From positions 206,100,657-206,164,656 of the forward strand of contig NW_026947484.1 of NCBI RefSeq assembly GCF_034190915.1: DNA of 64,000 nucleotides. Direction: 5' to 3'. Under the pieces are notes generated by a model, which was not told the DNA's origin, ran no database searches, and saw only the letters and a list, made by a program, of their open reading frames with translations. Positions 22,661 to 34,190 of the stretch are shown in pieces; the stretch's first letter is position 1, and every line of letters starts with the position of its first letter. A program made the translations under genes and the position numbers. Source of the DNA: Cavia porcellus (lineage: Eukaryota; Chordata; Mammalia; Rodentia; Caviidae).

Positions 22661-23689
22661 CTGATTTTCAGGGCTCCCAAACAACATAGAATAGCAGTCA
22701 GAACATCAGTGAGAAGACTGTTGTGACAAAAAAAAAATGTGTTCTCAACTTAATGATTTAACTATGCTCACCAGGAACTCATAAGCCACCAAAAAATCTA
22801 AGAATCTTATAATTAGTTTTAGCACCACAGGAGATACACTGATACAATTCATATTTTTGCCAGAATTGACCGATGCTATTTTGATGAGCACAGGAACCAT
22901 CCACTTAGGTAATAATCAGCCATTAGCCAAAGTATGTGATAATTCAATGGATGGAATCTTCTTTTTGAAAACAGATAGACTGACAAGTGTATAAACATTT
23001 TTATTCACTACTTTTTTAATCTAAAATTATGGAGGAATTAGAGCACAATACACTATGTGCCTCGGAAGCCTTGTTTGGAAATTCTGCCACAGGAGTCATG
23101 GCTCATTGTAACTGCCCGTGGCATTTGGATCACCTTGAGCAGGTGTGATCAGTCAGTGGTCTTCTTAGAGTCTTCAGAATGAGAAAATCCAGGAGTATAA
23201 AGCCGGGGCTACACACAAGCTTTAGCTGTGTTTAAATTCCAGATTTCTGAGTCTACAATCTCACGGCCATAATAGGAGACCAAATGGTGCCTCGATATTC
23301 CACTTTGCAGGGATAAACTGTAACAAAAAATGAGTGCATTCTTATTAATGTACTCACTCAAGTAAAGTCATAGATTAGAGATTATTTTGAGGTCTGGAGG
23401 TTTGTTTGGTTACTTGCTTTCCCGGCTATTTAATAAAGTATTTGTTAGTCTGCTCAGGAATTTTTATGGAGCAGCAAGTGTCAATGAAGACCATATATAA
23501 ACTAAATGACACCATATACAGATCTGACCCTGTATAAATAGGAAATGCATGTTTTCAGCTAAACTATTCCTTAGATAACATGATGTAGGAGCAAATTATT
23601 TCATGCAAAATATGTATTTATGCTTGCCCCTTAATTTCTTTCTTAAAGTTCCAAGATTATAATCAAATAGTATTGGGGGGTTGGATAAT
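22661..23689. other. Unassigned sequence
   Basis: No named repeat or exon visible. Ordinary AT-rich sequence. Confidence 0.4.
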
Positions 23690-23850
23690 AGAGAGGGGAA
23701 GAGGTTAGCATTCTGGCCAAGCACTCTACCACCAAGGTACTTTTATTTTATTTTGAGACAGAATCTCACTGAATTACCTAAACTTTTTGCATCTTTCTGC
23801 CTCAGCCTCCTGAGTAAGTGGGATTAAAGGCATATGAAAGCATGCCCAGC
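23690..23850 (-). mobile_element. B1-ID dimer SINE, antisense
   Basis: The minus strand begins GCTGGGCATGCTTTC and contains CTTTAATCCCACTTACTCAG, GAGGCTGAGGCAG and GATTCTGTCTCAAAATAAAA (B1-like). An ID-like segment follows (GTACCTTGGTGGTAGAGTGC). B1-ID dimers are known from several rodent groups. Confidence 0.75.
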
Positions 23851-24507
23851 TTATTCAAATTTTAAAAAAATGAAAAAAACTTGAAGGTCTTTAGCAGAAA
23901 CTCAAGCAGGCTAAAGAGATTACAACTAGAAAATTGTATTTTAAAAATTTATATAAATAACTACTAATACTTAGATGTAATTTAAAACACAACCTCTGTA
24001 TAATAATTCACAGCAGAGTTAAGAAATGTTCTGATTTTCCTGAGTAGAACTTGCCTGCATTTAGTTAGACACTGACACTCATTTTATTACAAAGCTTAGT
24101 AAGAAATAATGAAATGCCTGTTAAGAATGTTAACACTATGAAAACAGTGAAAATAATACAACTTGGTAATTCAACTGGTTTCAAAATGCATGAGATATTT
24201 TATCAAGTGAGTTTTAACTAACTTAGCACTCAGCATTCTACGAAGAAAGGTGGAAGAATGAGCATACATCTGTCTTAAAAATTTTTAAAAGCAAAATATT
24301 TAGTGAAATGGAAAGGATTAATCAAATAAAAAGTAGGTTTTATTTTATTAAATAATGCTTCTTCTTAGAGAAAATTTCAAGAAAGACGATGCACAGGAAA
24401 ATATACTAAAATGAAATATATGTCTTGATGAATTTTGCACACATGCATAGTTATATATTCAGCACTTCAGAAAGTTTCCTAATATACCTTTAAAGTCAAA
24501 GTTCTTT
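23851..24507. other. Unassigned AT-rich sequence
   Basis: No recognisable repeat or reading frame. Confidence 0.4.
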
Positions 24508-24660
24508 GCCAGGCATACTAGTGCATGCCTGTAATTCCAGCACTTGGGAGGCTGCGGCAGGAGGATCAATGTGTTTGAGGCCAGTCAGGGCAACAAAGTG
24601 AGTTCAAGACCAGTCTGAACTACATAGTGAAACTCTGTCTTGAAAAACAAACCAACCAAC
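24508..24660 (+). mobile_element. B1 SINE
   Basis: GCCAGGCATACTAGTGCATG, CTGTAATTCCAGCACTTGGG and AGGCTGCGGCAGGAGGATCA, then the duplicated arm (CAAAGTGAGTTCAAGACCAG) and GAAACTCTGTCTTGAAAAAC. Its structure matches the B1 at 3138 and the one at 47147. Confidence 0.92.
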
Positions 24661-24739
24661 CCTTTATAACTAAAAATCAGAACTCTTTTGATTTCTATTG
24701 TGGTAGATGACTTGCCCTCTATTTGTGCTTTATAAGAAT

Positions 24740-25110
24740 GAAATTGTTGTAAGTCTGACTTATATTTAATATGATGCTTTCAAAATGCATCAATGTTGCT
24801 GCAAATATTACTAGTTTGATTTTTGTATGACTATGATTTCATTCTATCTATCACAATCTGTTAATTCATTCTCATGTTGCTGAAAAGTTGGACTGCAAGG
24901 AATAGAGCTGTGTAAGCATCATGGTACAAATTTTTGGGGGTCACATGCACTACTTTGCAGTTCCATCCTAAGAATGGTAATACATGGTTCTTGAGTCCTT
25001 ACCTCCTGTAATGCTCATTATTGTTCAGGCTTAGAATATAATTCATGGAATAAGATTGCAATGTTAAATATAATTTTGTAAGATGAAAAGTTTAATTTCA
25101 TTTTAATGAC
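24740..25110 (-). mobile_element. Old L1 fragment, antisense
   Basis: AATGTTGCTGCAAATATTAC, TATGATTTCATTCTATC, TTGCAGTTCCATCC and the general order resemble the antisense 3' region of old L1M elements. It is diverged and weaker than the other L1 calls. Confidence 0.5.
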
Positions 25111-25981
25111 TTCCTGTGGATAGATATTTGACCAGCTGCCCTGAGATGGGATTCAACTTGACATCTTCTCACTACAGAGTCCTTGTATAGGTTCTGAAAG
25201 TTCTTTCTGCCACAATGAAAAGATAGACTTACTGTGCTTCTACTGGAAATGAGAGTGTCCATAAAAAACATTTGTCCTAATCCCTCAGCATACTCTTTTG
25301 GTTTCTGTATTTTGTCCCTGAAATCCCTTTACTGCACTGACTATACATTCGGGAAAATTTTGTTTCTCTTGAGGCAGCTAACAGCTTGATGACAAATTTG
25401 TTTTCTCAGGAAGTGACCTCCCAACACAGTAGTTCTCAGGCATTTATTTTCCCTGTAATGAAGAAATATCTTCAGATTTTATCTTTGTAACTTATCTAGA
25501 GCATTTTCTAATGCTATGTGTCTTCTGTCACCAAAATTTCATTCAGGCTTGGGCTGATCAATGCTCAGAAAAGTTTGCTACTACACTCAAATTGAGCCTT
25601 ATTCCAAAACCTATTGGGAATCTACTTCAGTTAGCAGAAAACTTTTCACTTTATCTCTATGAAAAATGGCATTGTACTTAAAAAATTTTAAAAAATTTGA
25701 AGTGATAGCCAAAACCATACAAATTATACATATTTATGAGTTGTCACGTAATGTTTCATTAAAAGTATATGATATATAATGTTTAAGTCAGCTAAATATT
25801 ATTTTATCAAAAACCTATTACATTTTTATGTTAAAAGCATTCAGAATCCTTTCTTTAATCTATTTGAAATTTATGGTACATCATTATCTGTAGTGGCCCA
25901 CTGTGTAGGAACACAGTAGAATTTATAGCTCCTGTTTAGCTGTAACTTAATATTCATTGGTAAACCTCTCCCAACCACCCC
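25111..25981. other. Unassigned sequence
   Basis: No repeat named and no exon evidence. Confidence 0.4.
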
Positions 25982-26042
25982 TGTTATAGTTTGTGCCTAG
26001 ATGTCTTCCCAAAGCCTCATGCAGTCATAGTGTTTTTTCTTT

Positions 26043-26086
<44 letters not shown>

Positions 26087-26427
26087 TTTTTTGTTGTGGC
26101 TGAATCTAGGGTATGTAATTGATTTTTAGTGTGATGCTTGGATTAAGAGTGAGTGATTGCTGGATCACTCTACTGATTGGATTGACACTGTCCTGATCCC
26201 AGTAGTCCAGATATAATATAAGGTATGGAAAGAGGCTTGCTTCACTCTCTCTCATTGCTGTTACTGTCTTCTGTTGTCATGAATGGTTGCCCCTTGATCA
26301 TGTGCCCCCTGCCTTGGAGCCAGCAGATTATAGACTGAAAGTTCTATAAACTGTGAGCTAAATGAACCTTTTCACTTTTAACTTTGGGTAGTGGGAATTT
26401 TGTCTCAACAATGAGGAAACTAAGACA
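25982..26427 (+). mobile_element. Solo LTR, MaLR/ORR1-like
   Basis: Begins TGTTATAGTTTGTGCC and ends AACTAAGACA. Shared blocks with the LTR at 4726-5138 include CCTCATGCAGTCAT, ACTCTACTGATTGGATT, CCTTGATCATGTGCC and GTGAGCTAAATGAACC. CCCC lies on both flanks, a possible but low-complexity target duplication. A (TTTC)n expansion interrupts it at 26037-26086. Confidence 0.82.
26037..26086. repeat. (TTTC)n microsatellite
   Basis: About twelve TTTC units inside the LTR at 25982-26427. Confidence 0.95.
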
Positions 26428-26589
26428 CCCCTTACCACCTTGATAATCACTATTTAATATGACCATCTGGACAAAAGTTCTATCCAGTTTTCTGATTCAA
26501 CCCCCAACTCTTGAAAGAATTTCTGTTTTGTTTTCCTTTTTCTAAGAACTACTTTGTACATCTCAAAATATTGTGTGTTTCATATTTAG

Positions 26590-26646
26590 TTGTAAATTTC
26601 TAGTTGTAGAAAATATTTACTTGTAAATTTCTAGTTGTAGAAAATA
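26590..26646. repeat. 31-bp tandem duplication
   Basis: TTGTAAATTTCTAGTTGTAG begins at 26590 and again at 26621, and the copies are identical over 26 bp. Identity implies a recent origin. Confidence 0.95.
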
Positions 26647-26788
26647 CTGTATCTGCTTAAATTAAAATAGAAAGATATTTTTAATTTTATTTTAATCACT
26701 CAGTGTTCTGAGCAATTGTAATTGTCTTCCTTTGGTGACATGCTTAGCTTCCTCTTCAAATATTTTTCCTATCAGCTATGATTTTTGA

Positions 26789-26914
26789 TTAGTACTGGGG
26801 ACCAGTACTAATTGAACTCATGGTCATTGAACTCATGACCTTGACATTGAACTCATGACCTTGCATCTGACAGGCAGGCACTGTGCTTGAAGAGCTATAT
26901 CCCCAGCCCCAAAT
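26789..26914 (-). mobile_element. ID-type SINE with 12-bp target duplication
   Basis: The minus strand starts GGGGCTGGGGATATAGCTC and continues with a B-box-like CATGAGTTCAATG. Flanks TATGATTTTTGA occur at 26777-26788 and 26915-26926. The B-box region is locally repeated three times: ATTGAACTCATG begins at 26811, 26826 and 26846. That is unusual for an ID copy. Confidence 0.92.
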
Positions 26915-27105
26915 TATGATTTTTGAATGCATAAGTGTATTAGTCATTCAAGATAGTCACAGTAAAAATTGCAATGTTATTCTTCTTGAAGACAAGATTC
27001 TGGGTTCTCTCTTCAGTAAAGCAGTTTCATGATTTACCATAATCTGATCAGTTGAAACAGTGGTTGTAGTATAAGGCTTGTCCTACATGAAATTGTAAAG
27101 TACCT

Positions 27106-27411
27106 GGTTGTGAAAGTTAGGGTTGGATGTCTAATTTATTAGCTATGAGATCCACCTGTGGGACTGGTGGAGCACACCAGTAGGTATGTCTGAGTATGAC
27201 CATGGGTTCTATGTTTGGTCCCTCACCCTTTCATCTCTGGCACTCTTCCCAGGCTCTGCTTCCTGGCCACCAAGGACTATGCCTTTCTGCCATGGTTTTT
27301 ATATGTTGGGGCCAGTTGATCACAGGGTGAAACAGTGACCTAAATGAAACGTCTCTTGTAAGTTGTGGGTGTTGTGTGTTGTGTCCAGCAACGGGAAAGC
27401 TGACTAATACA
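27106..27411 (+). mobile_element. ORR1-like MaLR LTR
   Basis: GGTTGGATGTCTAAT, GTCCCTCACCCTTTCATC, CTCTGCTTCCTGGCCACC, CTTTCTGCCATGG, GGGCCAGTTGATCACAGGG, GTAAGTTGTGGGTGTTG and GGGAAAGCTGACTAATACA follow the rodent ORR1 order to its 3' end (CA at 27410-27411). The left boundary is approximate. Confidence 0.82.
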
Positions 27412-28559
27412 CTGATATTTACTGCATTTCAATTCACTGTGTGTTTTTTCTCCTGGAAAAGGTAACATATGCTCACAAAAATTTCTGGTACTTACTGATA
27501 TTAAGTGCAAATGACTTAAGGATCTTAACTAACACATAGTCCTTTTGGAGTGCTTTGCATTCCAATTTCTATCCTACTAGAAGATGAGTAGTGGAATGAG
27601 GGTATTCGCCAGTTCAAGTATTCTGTTTCCAAAATTCACAGATATTGTTCTATGAGGCCTTCGCAGTTATTCCTGCTTAGGAGAGGGATTCCTGAATTCT
27701 GGATTTGTGACTCCAGGTCAAATATGCTTTCTATCAGTGCCCTTTGAGAGTCTATTGTTCACCTTAAAGTTCAATGTTTATATCTTGCAGATGACTGGCA
27801 GATACAATGCTTTACAAGTGTGGGAGAAAGCCACGTCCTAGATCTCTAATGAGTCCAAGTACAGGTTCATAAAAAAAAATGAAAGTGAAATTCTTGACAT
27901 ACTTGGATTTCAGTACTCAGTCCTTAGTTAGAAATCTAACATTTGTCATGGATGGAGAGGAGAACTTGATATCCATGGAGCAACTTCTTTCTTGCTTTGT
28001 GCTTCAATGTTTACCTTAATTCTCTTCTTCTAGAAGCAAGATGCTGCAGTACTGTGACTGCTTTTTCTCTGCCATTTCTGTAGAATCTCTCACTGGAAGG
28101 AGACTTACGTCATTCATTTCACACCTAGGCCAATGCCAGAGAAAAGTTATTAGTACCTTAAATCATAGATGTAGAATCTAAGTTAATTCTATTGTGGAGT
28201 CCTTTCACTCTGTGTTACTTCTTAAATTAATGTAGAAATTGTTTATTGTCCTTTTTATGGTGATTAGCATTCGAAAATATTTTAAATTTTGCCAAATTGC
28301 TCCCATATTTTCTGTTGATCCTTCAATATTGGGGAAACTGATATTTTTCTATCATTCTGACTGATGTTAAATTTATAGCCCAAGAGTCTCTTAAACTTAA
28401 GTCTTTTCCCAATCTGTACCTGCCTTTGTCTTACAGGCCAGCATGGCTTTTATGTAGTAACCCAGGCTCTATGAATATCCTTTATGAATCTGTTAAAGAT
28501 TGTGAAATCAAAAATGAGATGCAGACAAATATTAGCAAAAAGAGTGATTGTGTATTGAA
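27412..28559. other. Unassigned sequence
   Basis: No clear repeat or exon. Confidence 0.4.
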
Positions 28560-28765
28560 TAATTTCATATTCTAGGCATGATGAGAAACCTGATGTGGAC
28601 TCTTTCCATTAATCTTAACAACATACTTATGAAAAAGAGCCTGTCACCATCTCTGTTTAATAGATGAGGAAACCAAGGTTTAGAGGAGTTAAATAAGTTG
28701 TTCAAGATTACCCAGTTAAAACGTCTTGGATCCAGGATTAAGTTATCAGTCATCATGCTCAATTT
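28560..28765 (-). mobile_element. MIR SINE, antisense
   Basis: ATCTTAACAACATAC, CACCATCTCTGTTTAATAGATG, AGGAAACCAAGGTTTAGAGG and AGTTAAATAAGTTGTTCAAG follow the antisense MIR core (ACAGATGAGGAAACTGAGGC, then AGAGGTTAAGTAACTTGCCC). Old and common in mammals. Confidence 0.88.
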
Positions 28766-28929
28766 TTTCTCATTGTTAAAATCCTGCAAAAAGTCACTTT
28801 TATCTTGGTTCCTGTCTACCTTATAGAAACTAGCTAGAGTTTATTGGTATGACTTTTTCAGTATAATTGTATTTATTATAATGAACTAACAAATTACTTT
28901 TTGATTTAATTAAAAATGAAAGTTAACAT

Positions 28930-29195
28930 TTATTGAGTATTGCCTAAGTACCAGATTTTATTCCAAGCACTTGATGTGTGTTAACCTATTTAATCATCTT
29001 TCACAATACACTTATGCATTCAAAAATTTCACAGTCTTTCACAATACTATTACCTGTTAATAGCATATTGTACAAAGAAGGAAATGTAGCTTTCCAGGTC
29101 TGTACTTACCTCAAGGTTGCACAATCAGTGAGCGTTGGAGTTGGCATATGAATCCAGGCAGTCTCACTTTAGCATCTGAACTCACAACCTCTGTC
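28930..29195 (-). mobile_element. MIR SINE, antisense, interrupted
   Basis: TTCCAAGCACTTGATGTGTG, TTAACCTATTTAATC, GAAGGAAATGTAGC, CTCAAGGTTGCACAATCAG, then TGAATCCAGGCAGTCT. This follows the antisense MIR pattern with a middle insertion or duplication near 29010-29060, where TTTCACA(A/G)T is repeated. Confidence 0.75.
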
Positions 29196-29689
29196 CTGTT
29201 CTGACTCCCAGCAAATGTCTCTTATCAGCATGGTCTATGGAAATCCTTATTAAGAAATAAACAACTCATGGTGTGATGCCACACTTTGTGTCTGAGCTAC
29301 AAGGTCAAAGACAATTCATTGGCCAGGAACTTGTTTTTAAACTAATAGATGTCACTCTGTAAGTTTTCTTAGGCACCTGATAGTTTCCTTGGAGATAATT
29401 TGGATCCATGATTACAGGTGTATAGTTGTGGTGTCACATGCTTGGAAAGGATCAGTGTCAGCAAGATTATTGCAGCTTCTGTGAGGTGGAAGCATTTGAA
29501 AGAAAAAAGAAGGGATGAGATTCCAGGTAAGGATGAGGCAGATAGGGCTGGGGTACAGGGAGTGAGGAAGGTAATTTCATTCATGAGAGCCATGAGACCA
29601 TGGAGCAGGCCAGGTGCAGCTAGACCATGGAGGTAAAGGACAGCTCACAGGTTGTGATCTCACCTCATGCATGTATAGATATATTTACA
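29196..29689. other. Unassigned, possible L2-like patch
   Basis: The 29490-29640 part (GATGAGATTCCAGGTAAGGA, GGCCAGGTGC) vaguely resembles an L2 3' region. I would not call it without an alignment. Confidence 0.3.
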
Positions 29690-29885
29690 TTTGCATATTT
29701 GTATATATCACATTCTTTTGAATTTTTATGAAATAAATTATTCATATAACCATCATACAGGTAAAAACATTGAATGTAACCACCACTCTTTCACTTTCTT
29801 CCAATCATGAACTTTCTCATACTGTAACCTCTTCTATCTTTATAAAAGATCTGTATCAGTGGATGCATATAGTCTTCATCCTTTT
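29690..29885 (-). mobile_element. Possible old L1 3'-end fragment, antisense
   Basis: TTCATATAACCATCATACAG...TGTAACCACCACTC resembles the antisense 3' ends of old L1 elements (family pattern: TGTAACCACCACCC before an AGATCAAGAAATAGAACA-like block). Weak. Confidence 0.35.
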
Positions 29886-30888
29886 CTGTTTGATGTCATT
29901 TTTATTTTTTATTTTAAAAAGAACAAAGTGAAACAGAAATAAATCAAAACAAAAAGTGAAAGCAATACAGGATTTCAAAGCAGGATAACAGGAGATCAAC
30001 AATGGCTACCATAATGCCTCTTGTTATCTTCGAAGTAGTTCTCTATACTACCAGATATAATTAAAACCAAACAAAATGGAATAGAATAAAGCCAATCAAA
30101 GCACTGAAACTTATATAGCACTTCAAAACCAGATAATAGGAAAGGAACAATGGCTACCATAATACATATTGCTATCTTTAAAATAGCTGCCAGTCCATAA
30201 GATATAATAAAATTAAACAAAACAAAATAACACCAAATCAAACAAAACAAAACAATGAAAATGATACAGGGCTTCAAAACAATATAATAGAAAATTTACA
30301 GTGGCTACCACCTTACCTTTTTAGATGTTTCTTCCTCTTTCATTTTCATGATATCTATTGTACAACTTGGATTCCCTAACTCCTTCAGTTTTTTATACGA
30401 GGAAGACAACATAATGCTTACCCATGTGAGTCCAAACAATTTCACCCATCAGCATGCTTTCAAGTTGTATTCATTATGCTACAAGAGTCTCGAGGTTATC
30501 TTTCTTTATAACTAAGTTTCCATTGTATAAAAATACCATATCATTATTATCCATTCTGCAGTTGATGGGAAAGGTATCTCTGCTTTTTTTCTGGGTCTTC
30601 ATTTCATGCAGCATGAAATGCTCCTTCTCTGCTCTGACATTCAGTCCATGAATTTTCTTTCAAATCAAATGTGTTTCTTTTGTACAGCATATTGATGGAT
30701 CCTGTCTCCTGATCTACTCTGCCTATGTTCTTGTTATTGATGAGCTGAGGCCATCTACATTAATGATTATGACTGACATACACTGTCTCATCTTTCCCAT
30801 GCTGTCCTCCTGCCATTGCCCCCCCACTTTTCTCCTCCATTTAGTTGCCTAGCTTTCTCAGCAATCCCACTCTACTGTTATTCCTGGA

Positions 30889-30969
30889 ATCATCATCATC
30901 ATCATCATCATCATCATTATCATCATCATCATCATCATCTCTCTCTCTCTCTCTCTCTGTCTGTCTCTC

Positions 30970-31015
<46 letters not shown>
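30889..31015. repeat. (ATC)n-(CT)n compound microsatellite
   Basis: About 50 bp of ATC followed by about 76 bp of CT with GTCT interruptions. The Ser/Leu or Asp/Arg-Glu ORFs across it on both strands are composition artefacts. Confidence 0.97.
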
Positions 31016-31109
31016 ATACCCTTTAGCACTTTTCATAGTGTTGGATTGGTAGTCATGAATCACTTCAGTTGTTCTTTATCATTGGAATACTTTATTTGTC
31101 CATTAATTT

Positions 31110-32020
31110 GAAAGATAGTTTTTCAGGGTACACCAATCGCCGGTGGAAGTTGTTTTCTTTCAGGACTTGAAACACCTCACTTGAAGCTCTTCTTGATTTG
31201 ATGGTTTGTGTTAACAAGTCTTGTGTGTGTCTGATGGGTTTTCCTTTATAGGTGATCTGTTATTTTTCTCTAACAGCCTTTAATATTGTGTTCTTGTGCT
31301 GAATTTTAGGATCTTGATTATTATATGTCTGGGTGTATATTGATTTTGATTATGGCTAGTTGGAATTGTACATGCTTCACTCATCTGTTTTTCAGATTTT
31401 CTACCCATACTTAGAAATTTTTCTGCTATTTCTTCTGTAACTAGTTTTTTTGTGTCATTTTTTGGACCCCTTTCCTTTTTTGCTGATGTCTATCATCCTT
31501 ACCCTATCTTTTATGTGTGTCATCTAGCAGCCAATGAATTGTTACTTCCTGGTTCCTTGTTATTTTTAAGAGGTCTTTCCTTTCACAATTGCTAGCTGCC
31601 ATCCTGTCTTCAAGGTTTAGAAGTATATCTTCAGTTTCTTTAAAGAGTTTTTGCGAGTTTTTAAAGGAGTTTTTAATTTCCTGGATATCTCCTTGAATCT
31701 GTTACATGTATTGAACCTCTTTCCTATATTGTTCATTCAAGATGTCCATCATTTTCCTATGCTCTTCTTTTTTTCATCTATATCTTCTATACATATGCTT
31801 AGCAATGCTTTCATTGTGTTTGTCACTTTTTTTTACTTGAAATATTATTTCTGATATGATTACTTTTACAGTCTCATGAAGTAGTTTCGTTATTTCAGTT
31901 GGTATCCTTGCAGAAATTTTAGGTGCTTGACTTCCAATTTATTCTATGTCTATGTCTCTCAGATTCATTCTGTGTGGGTTGGAGATCTGAAATTGCCTTT
32001 TGCACCTTTTTTTTTGGCAT
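31110..32020 (-). pseudogene. L1 ORF1 remnant (copy D), start preserved
   Basis: A minus-strand ATG at 32020 opens a basic N-terminus (MPKKKVQKAISDLQ) right after the GC-richer 5' UTR, where L1 ORF1p should begin. ORF1p is the RNA-binding trimeric chaperone of L1. Further along, coiled-coil-region and RRM/C-terminal-region sequence can be followed to about 31110, but stops appear within about 30 codons and the frame shifts repeatedly. Confidence 0.75.
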
Positions 32021-32327
32021 TTTCCTGGTTTTCTTCAGATAAGCCAGCTGTGGCAACCCAGGTGCTTCCTGCATTTGCTGCCTACCTATAATGTAAGAGA
32101 ATAGCCCAGATACCTGGGTATCTCCTAATCTACATTCCAAGGAAGGCAGTGGGATGGGCAGAAGGCTTCTACAGATACATGTAGCTACTCAGAGACTACC
32201 TCAATGACAGCAGGAACATGGGGGCTTGGATATCTGGCTCTGTTGGCCCACACTGGTTACAGGTCCTCAATGGTGACTGGTGGACTTTGGGGGCATGTTT
32301 GATATCTTCCATAATTACTTTTCAGAC

Positions 32328-32362
32328 TTATACTTGTGAACAACTCTTGTTCACAAGTATAA
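32328..32362. repeat. Perfect inverted repeat, 16-bp arms, 3-nt loop
   Basis: TTATACTTGTGAACAA (32328-32343), loop CTC, then its exact reverse complement (32347-32362). It lies at or just outside the 5' end of L1 copy D. It has no T run after it and no link to a gene, so I do not call it a terminator. Confidence 0.95.
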
Positions 32363-33000
32363 AATATTCAAGGAACTTTCCTTTAGAATAAAATGCCACA
32401 GTTTATCTTCCCTGTTTGCTATTGATAAATATTAGTGCTATTTACATTTTCTATCTATTACTAATAATGTGAACACTATTTGAATGTACTGTGAATATCT
32501 TTGCATGTGTCTCTAGTACTCATAAATACAAACTCCTGTTATCTATATAAATGGAAATGGAAATGCTGAGTCAAAGGTTATAAGCATCTTCAGATTCAGT
32601 GAACAATGACACTTGCTTCTTAAAGTGGTTGTACTAGTTGGCATCCAATTCAGCAGTACTGGAAAGTTCCCTTTATTTTGTACTCTCATAATCGCTTGTT
32701 TCAGTCTATTTTCAGATGAGAACAGCCAATCTGGTGCTGTATAATCATATTCAAGTATAGATTTACAGTAGATTTTTAGTTACTAATGTTGCTGAACAGT
32801 ATTCCATGCATTTATACATTATTTGATATATTCCCTTTTAAGTCTGCTACCCATCAGTTAAAAGTATTTGCTTATTTTTTCTTATTGATTTATTGTGATT
32901 TTTATTATATTGAAGATAGAAATATTTTGATAAAAACATTGATTTTAATAAAGATAATAAGGTATTCAAATTTGTGATTTATTTTCTTCATGGTGCTCCT
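32363..33000 (-). mobile_element. Old L1M fragments, antisense (at least two)
   Basis: AATATCTTTGCATGTGTCTC, GAAATGCTGAGTCAAAGG and AGTGGTTGTACTAG follow antisense old-L1 order up to about 32760. At about 32785 the order steps back (CTGAACAGTATTCCATGC, then CTACCCATCAGTTAAAAG), so a second fragment starts there. Confidence 0.65.
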
Positions 33001-33294
33001 GTTGGCTTCTTTTTAAGGAAGGTTAAAATGACATGATCTCATATCATCATTTAGAATCTTCATTGTTTTATCTTCCCTACATGTATGTTTGTGTTATGAG
33101 ATGGAGACTAAAATTCACTTTTAAAAACAAGAACATCTTACTCTACAATGTCACGATAGTCTCCGTGCTATGGTCACATTGCCTTGTCCCCCCATCTCAA
33201 CACTGTTTCTACTTCATTGTCATGAGGATACATATGATTGCATTTAGTTAGAACCTATGGTAAATTCTTTTCCAGCTTAGTAACTTAGTCACAT

Positions 33295-33405
33295 TTTTTT
33301 GTTTCATAAAGCCAGTTTACTTTTTTACCATAGCAGCCGATATTCATAATCTCCAGGTATGAGGACACGGACATAGTTTTTGGGAGAAAATTCAGCTTAC
33401 TATAG
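33295..33405 (-). mobile_element. MLT1-type LTR end fragment
   Basis: The minus strand reads TATAGTAAGCTGAATTTTCT, then CCCAAAAACTATGTCC and ATGGTAAAAAAG, resembling the first 100 bp of MLT1-type LTRs. Short and diverged. Confidence 0.4.
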
Positions 33406-33409
33406 TATA

Positions 33410-34190
33410 TCTAAAGATTTACTAATTTTATTGATTTTTTCCACATAGCAAACTTTTGGTTTCACAGATTTTTTTTATTTGGTTTCATATATTTTTAAAA
33501 TATTATGTGTTTTCTATTTCATTGGTATCTGCTTGAAATTTTATTACCTTCCTATACTTGCTTTAGGTTTAATTTTCTGTTTTTGTAGTATCTTACAGTG
33601 GAAGCTGTGTTTACAGAGTTAAAGCTTTTCCTCTTTTATGACATAGGACTTTAAATCTATAAAATTCTCTCTAAGTACCGTTTTAATACTGCACTCCATA
33701 GATTTGGTAAGTTGGATCTTTGCTTTTATTTGATCCAGAATATTTAAAATTTATTTTATGAATTTTTGGATTCTGTTTAAAAGTATTTTATTTAATCTAT
33801 AAATTTGGGAGTTTTACATAATTGTATTGTGGTCAGAAAATATTTATGATTTCATTCATTTTAAATTTATTGAGAGTTGGTTTATGGCTGACATTGGTAG
33901 TCCCTGGAGAATATTCTGTATATGCTCAGGACTGTATTCCATTGTCGTTGACTGGACTGTTTTGTAAGCCAGTTACTTTTTTTTTTTTTCTCATAAATAG
34001 TATTGTTTAAGTCTTATATATTCTTGATGAATGTCCATTAGTGATATCAGTTAGAATGAGGCATTATTCTCTCTGGTCTCTATTGTTGTATTGCTTATTT
34101 TCCCTTTAAATTCTATCAATTGTTGGTTCATAAGTTTGGTAATTCTTTTGTTAGGTGTATAAAAATTTGTAATTGTTTTGCTTTGCATTT
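33410..34190 (-). mobile_element. Old L1M ORF2 fragment, antisense
   Basis: Antisense L1 order with old-family features: CTCTAAGTACCGTTTTAATA, CTGCACTCCATAGATTTGG, GTATTGTGGTCAGAAAATAT, GGAGAATATTCTGTATATGC and TCTGGTCTCTATTGTTG. More diverged than copies A-F. Confidence 0.75.

Larger units (their letters stand above)
29890..32327 (-). mobile_element. LINE-1 copy D, antisense, internally deleted but 5' end present
   Basis: On the minus strand this runs from a GC-richer 5' UTR (about 32320-32021), through ORF1 (32020 to about 31110) and the start of ORF2 (about 31080-30580). It then jumps straight to the ORF2 C-terminus/3' UTR (about 30570-30315) and ends in T-rich tandem units of about 120 bp (30310-29920) and an A-rich tail (29895-29915). 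Most of ORF2 (RT) is missing at the join near 30570-30575. Microsatellites have expanded at 30889-31015. It is the only copy here with a visible 5' UTR. Confidence 0.82.

Noticed and set aside
29970..30315. CRISPR-like repeat array
   Set aside because: The units of about 120 bp are diverged, with no short conserved repeats or unique spacers. They match L1 3' ends elsewhere in the window.
30816..31111. ORFs rich in His, Ser/Leu or Arg-Glu on both strands
   Set aside because: They are translations of the ATC and CT microsatellite at 30889-31015.
32328..32362. Rho-independent-type terminator
   Set aside because: The stem is AT-rich without a following T run, and the sequence is eukaryotic.
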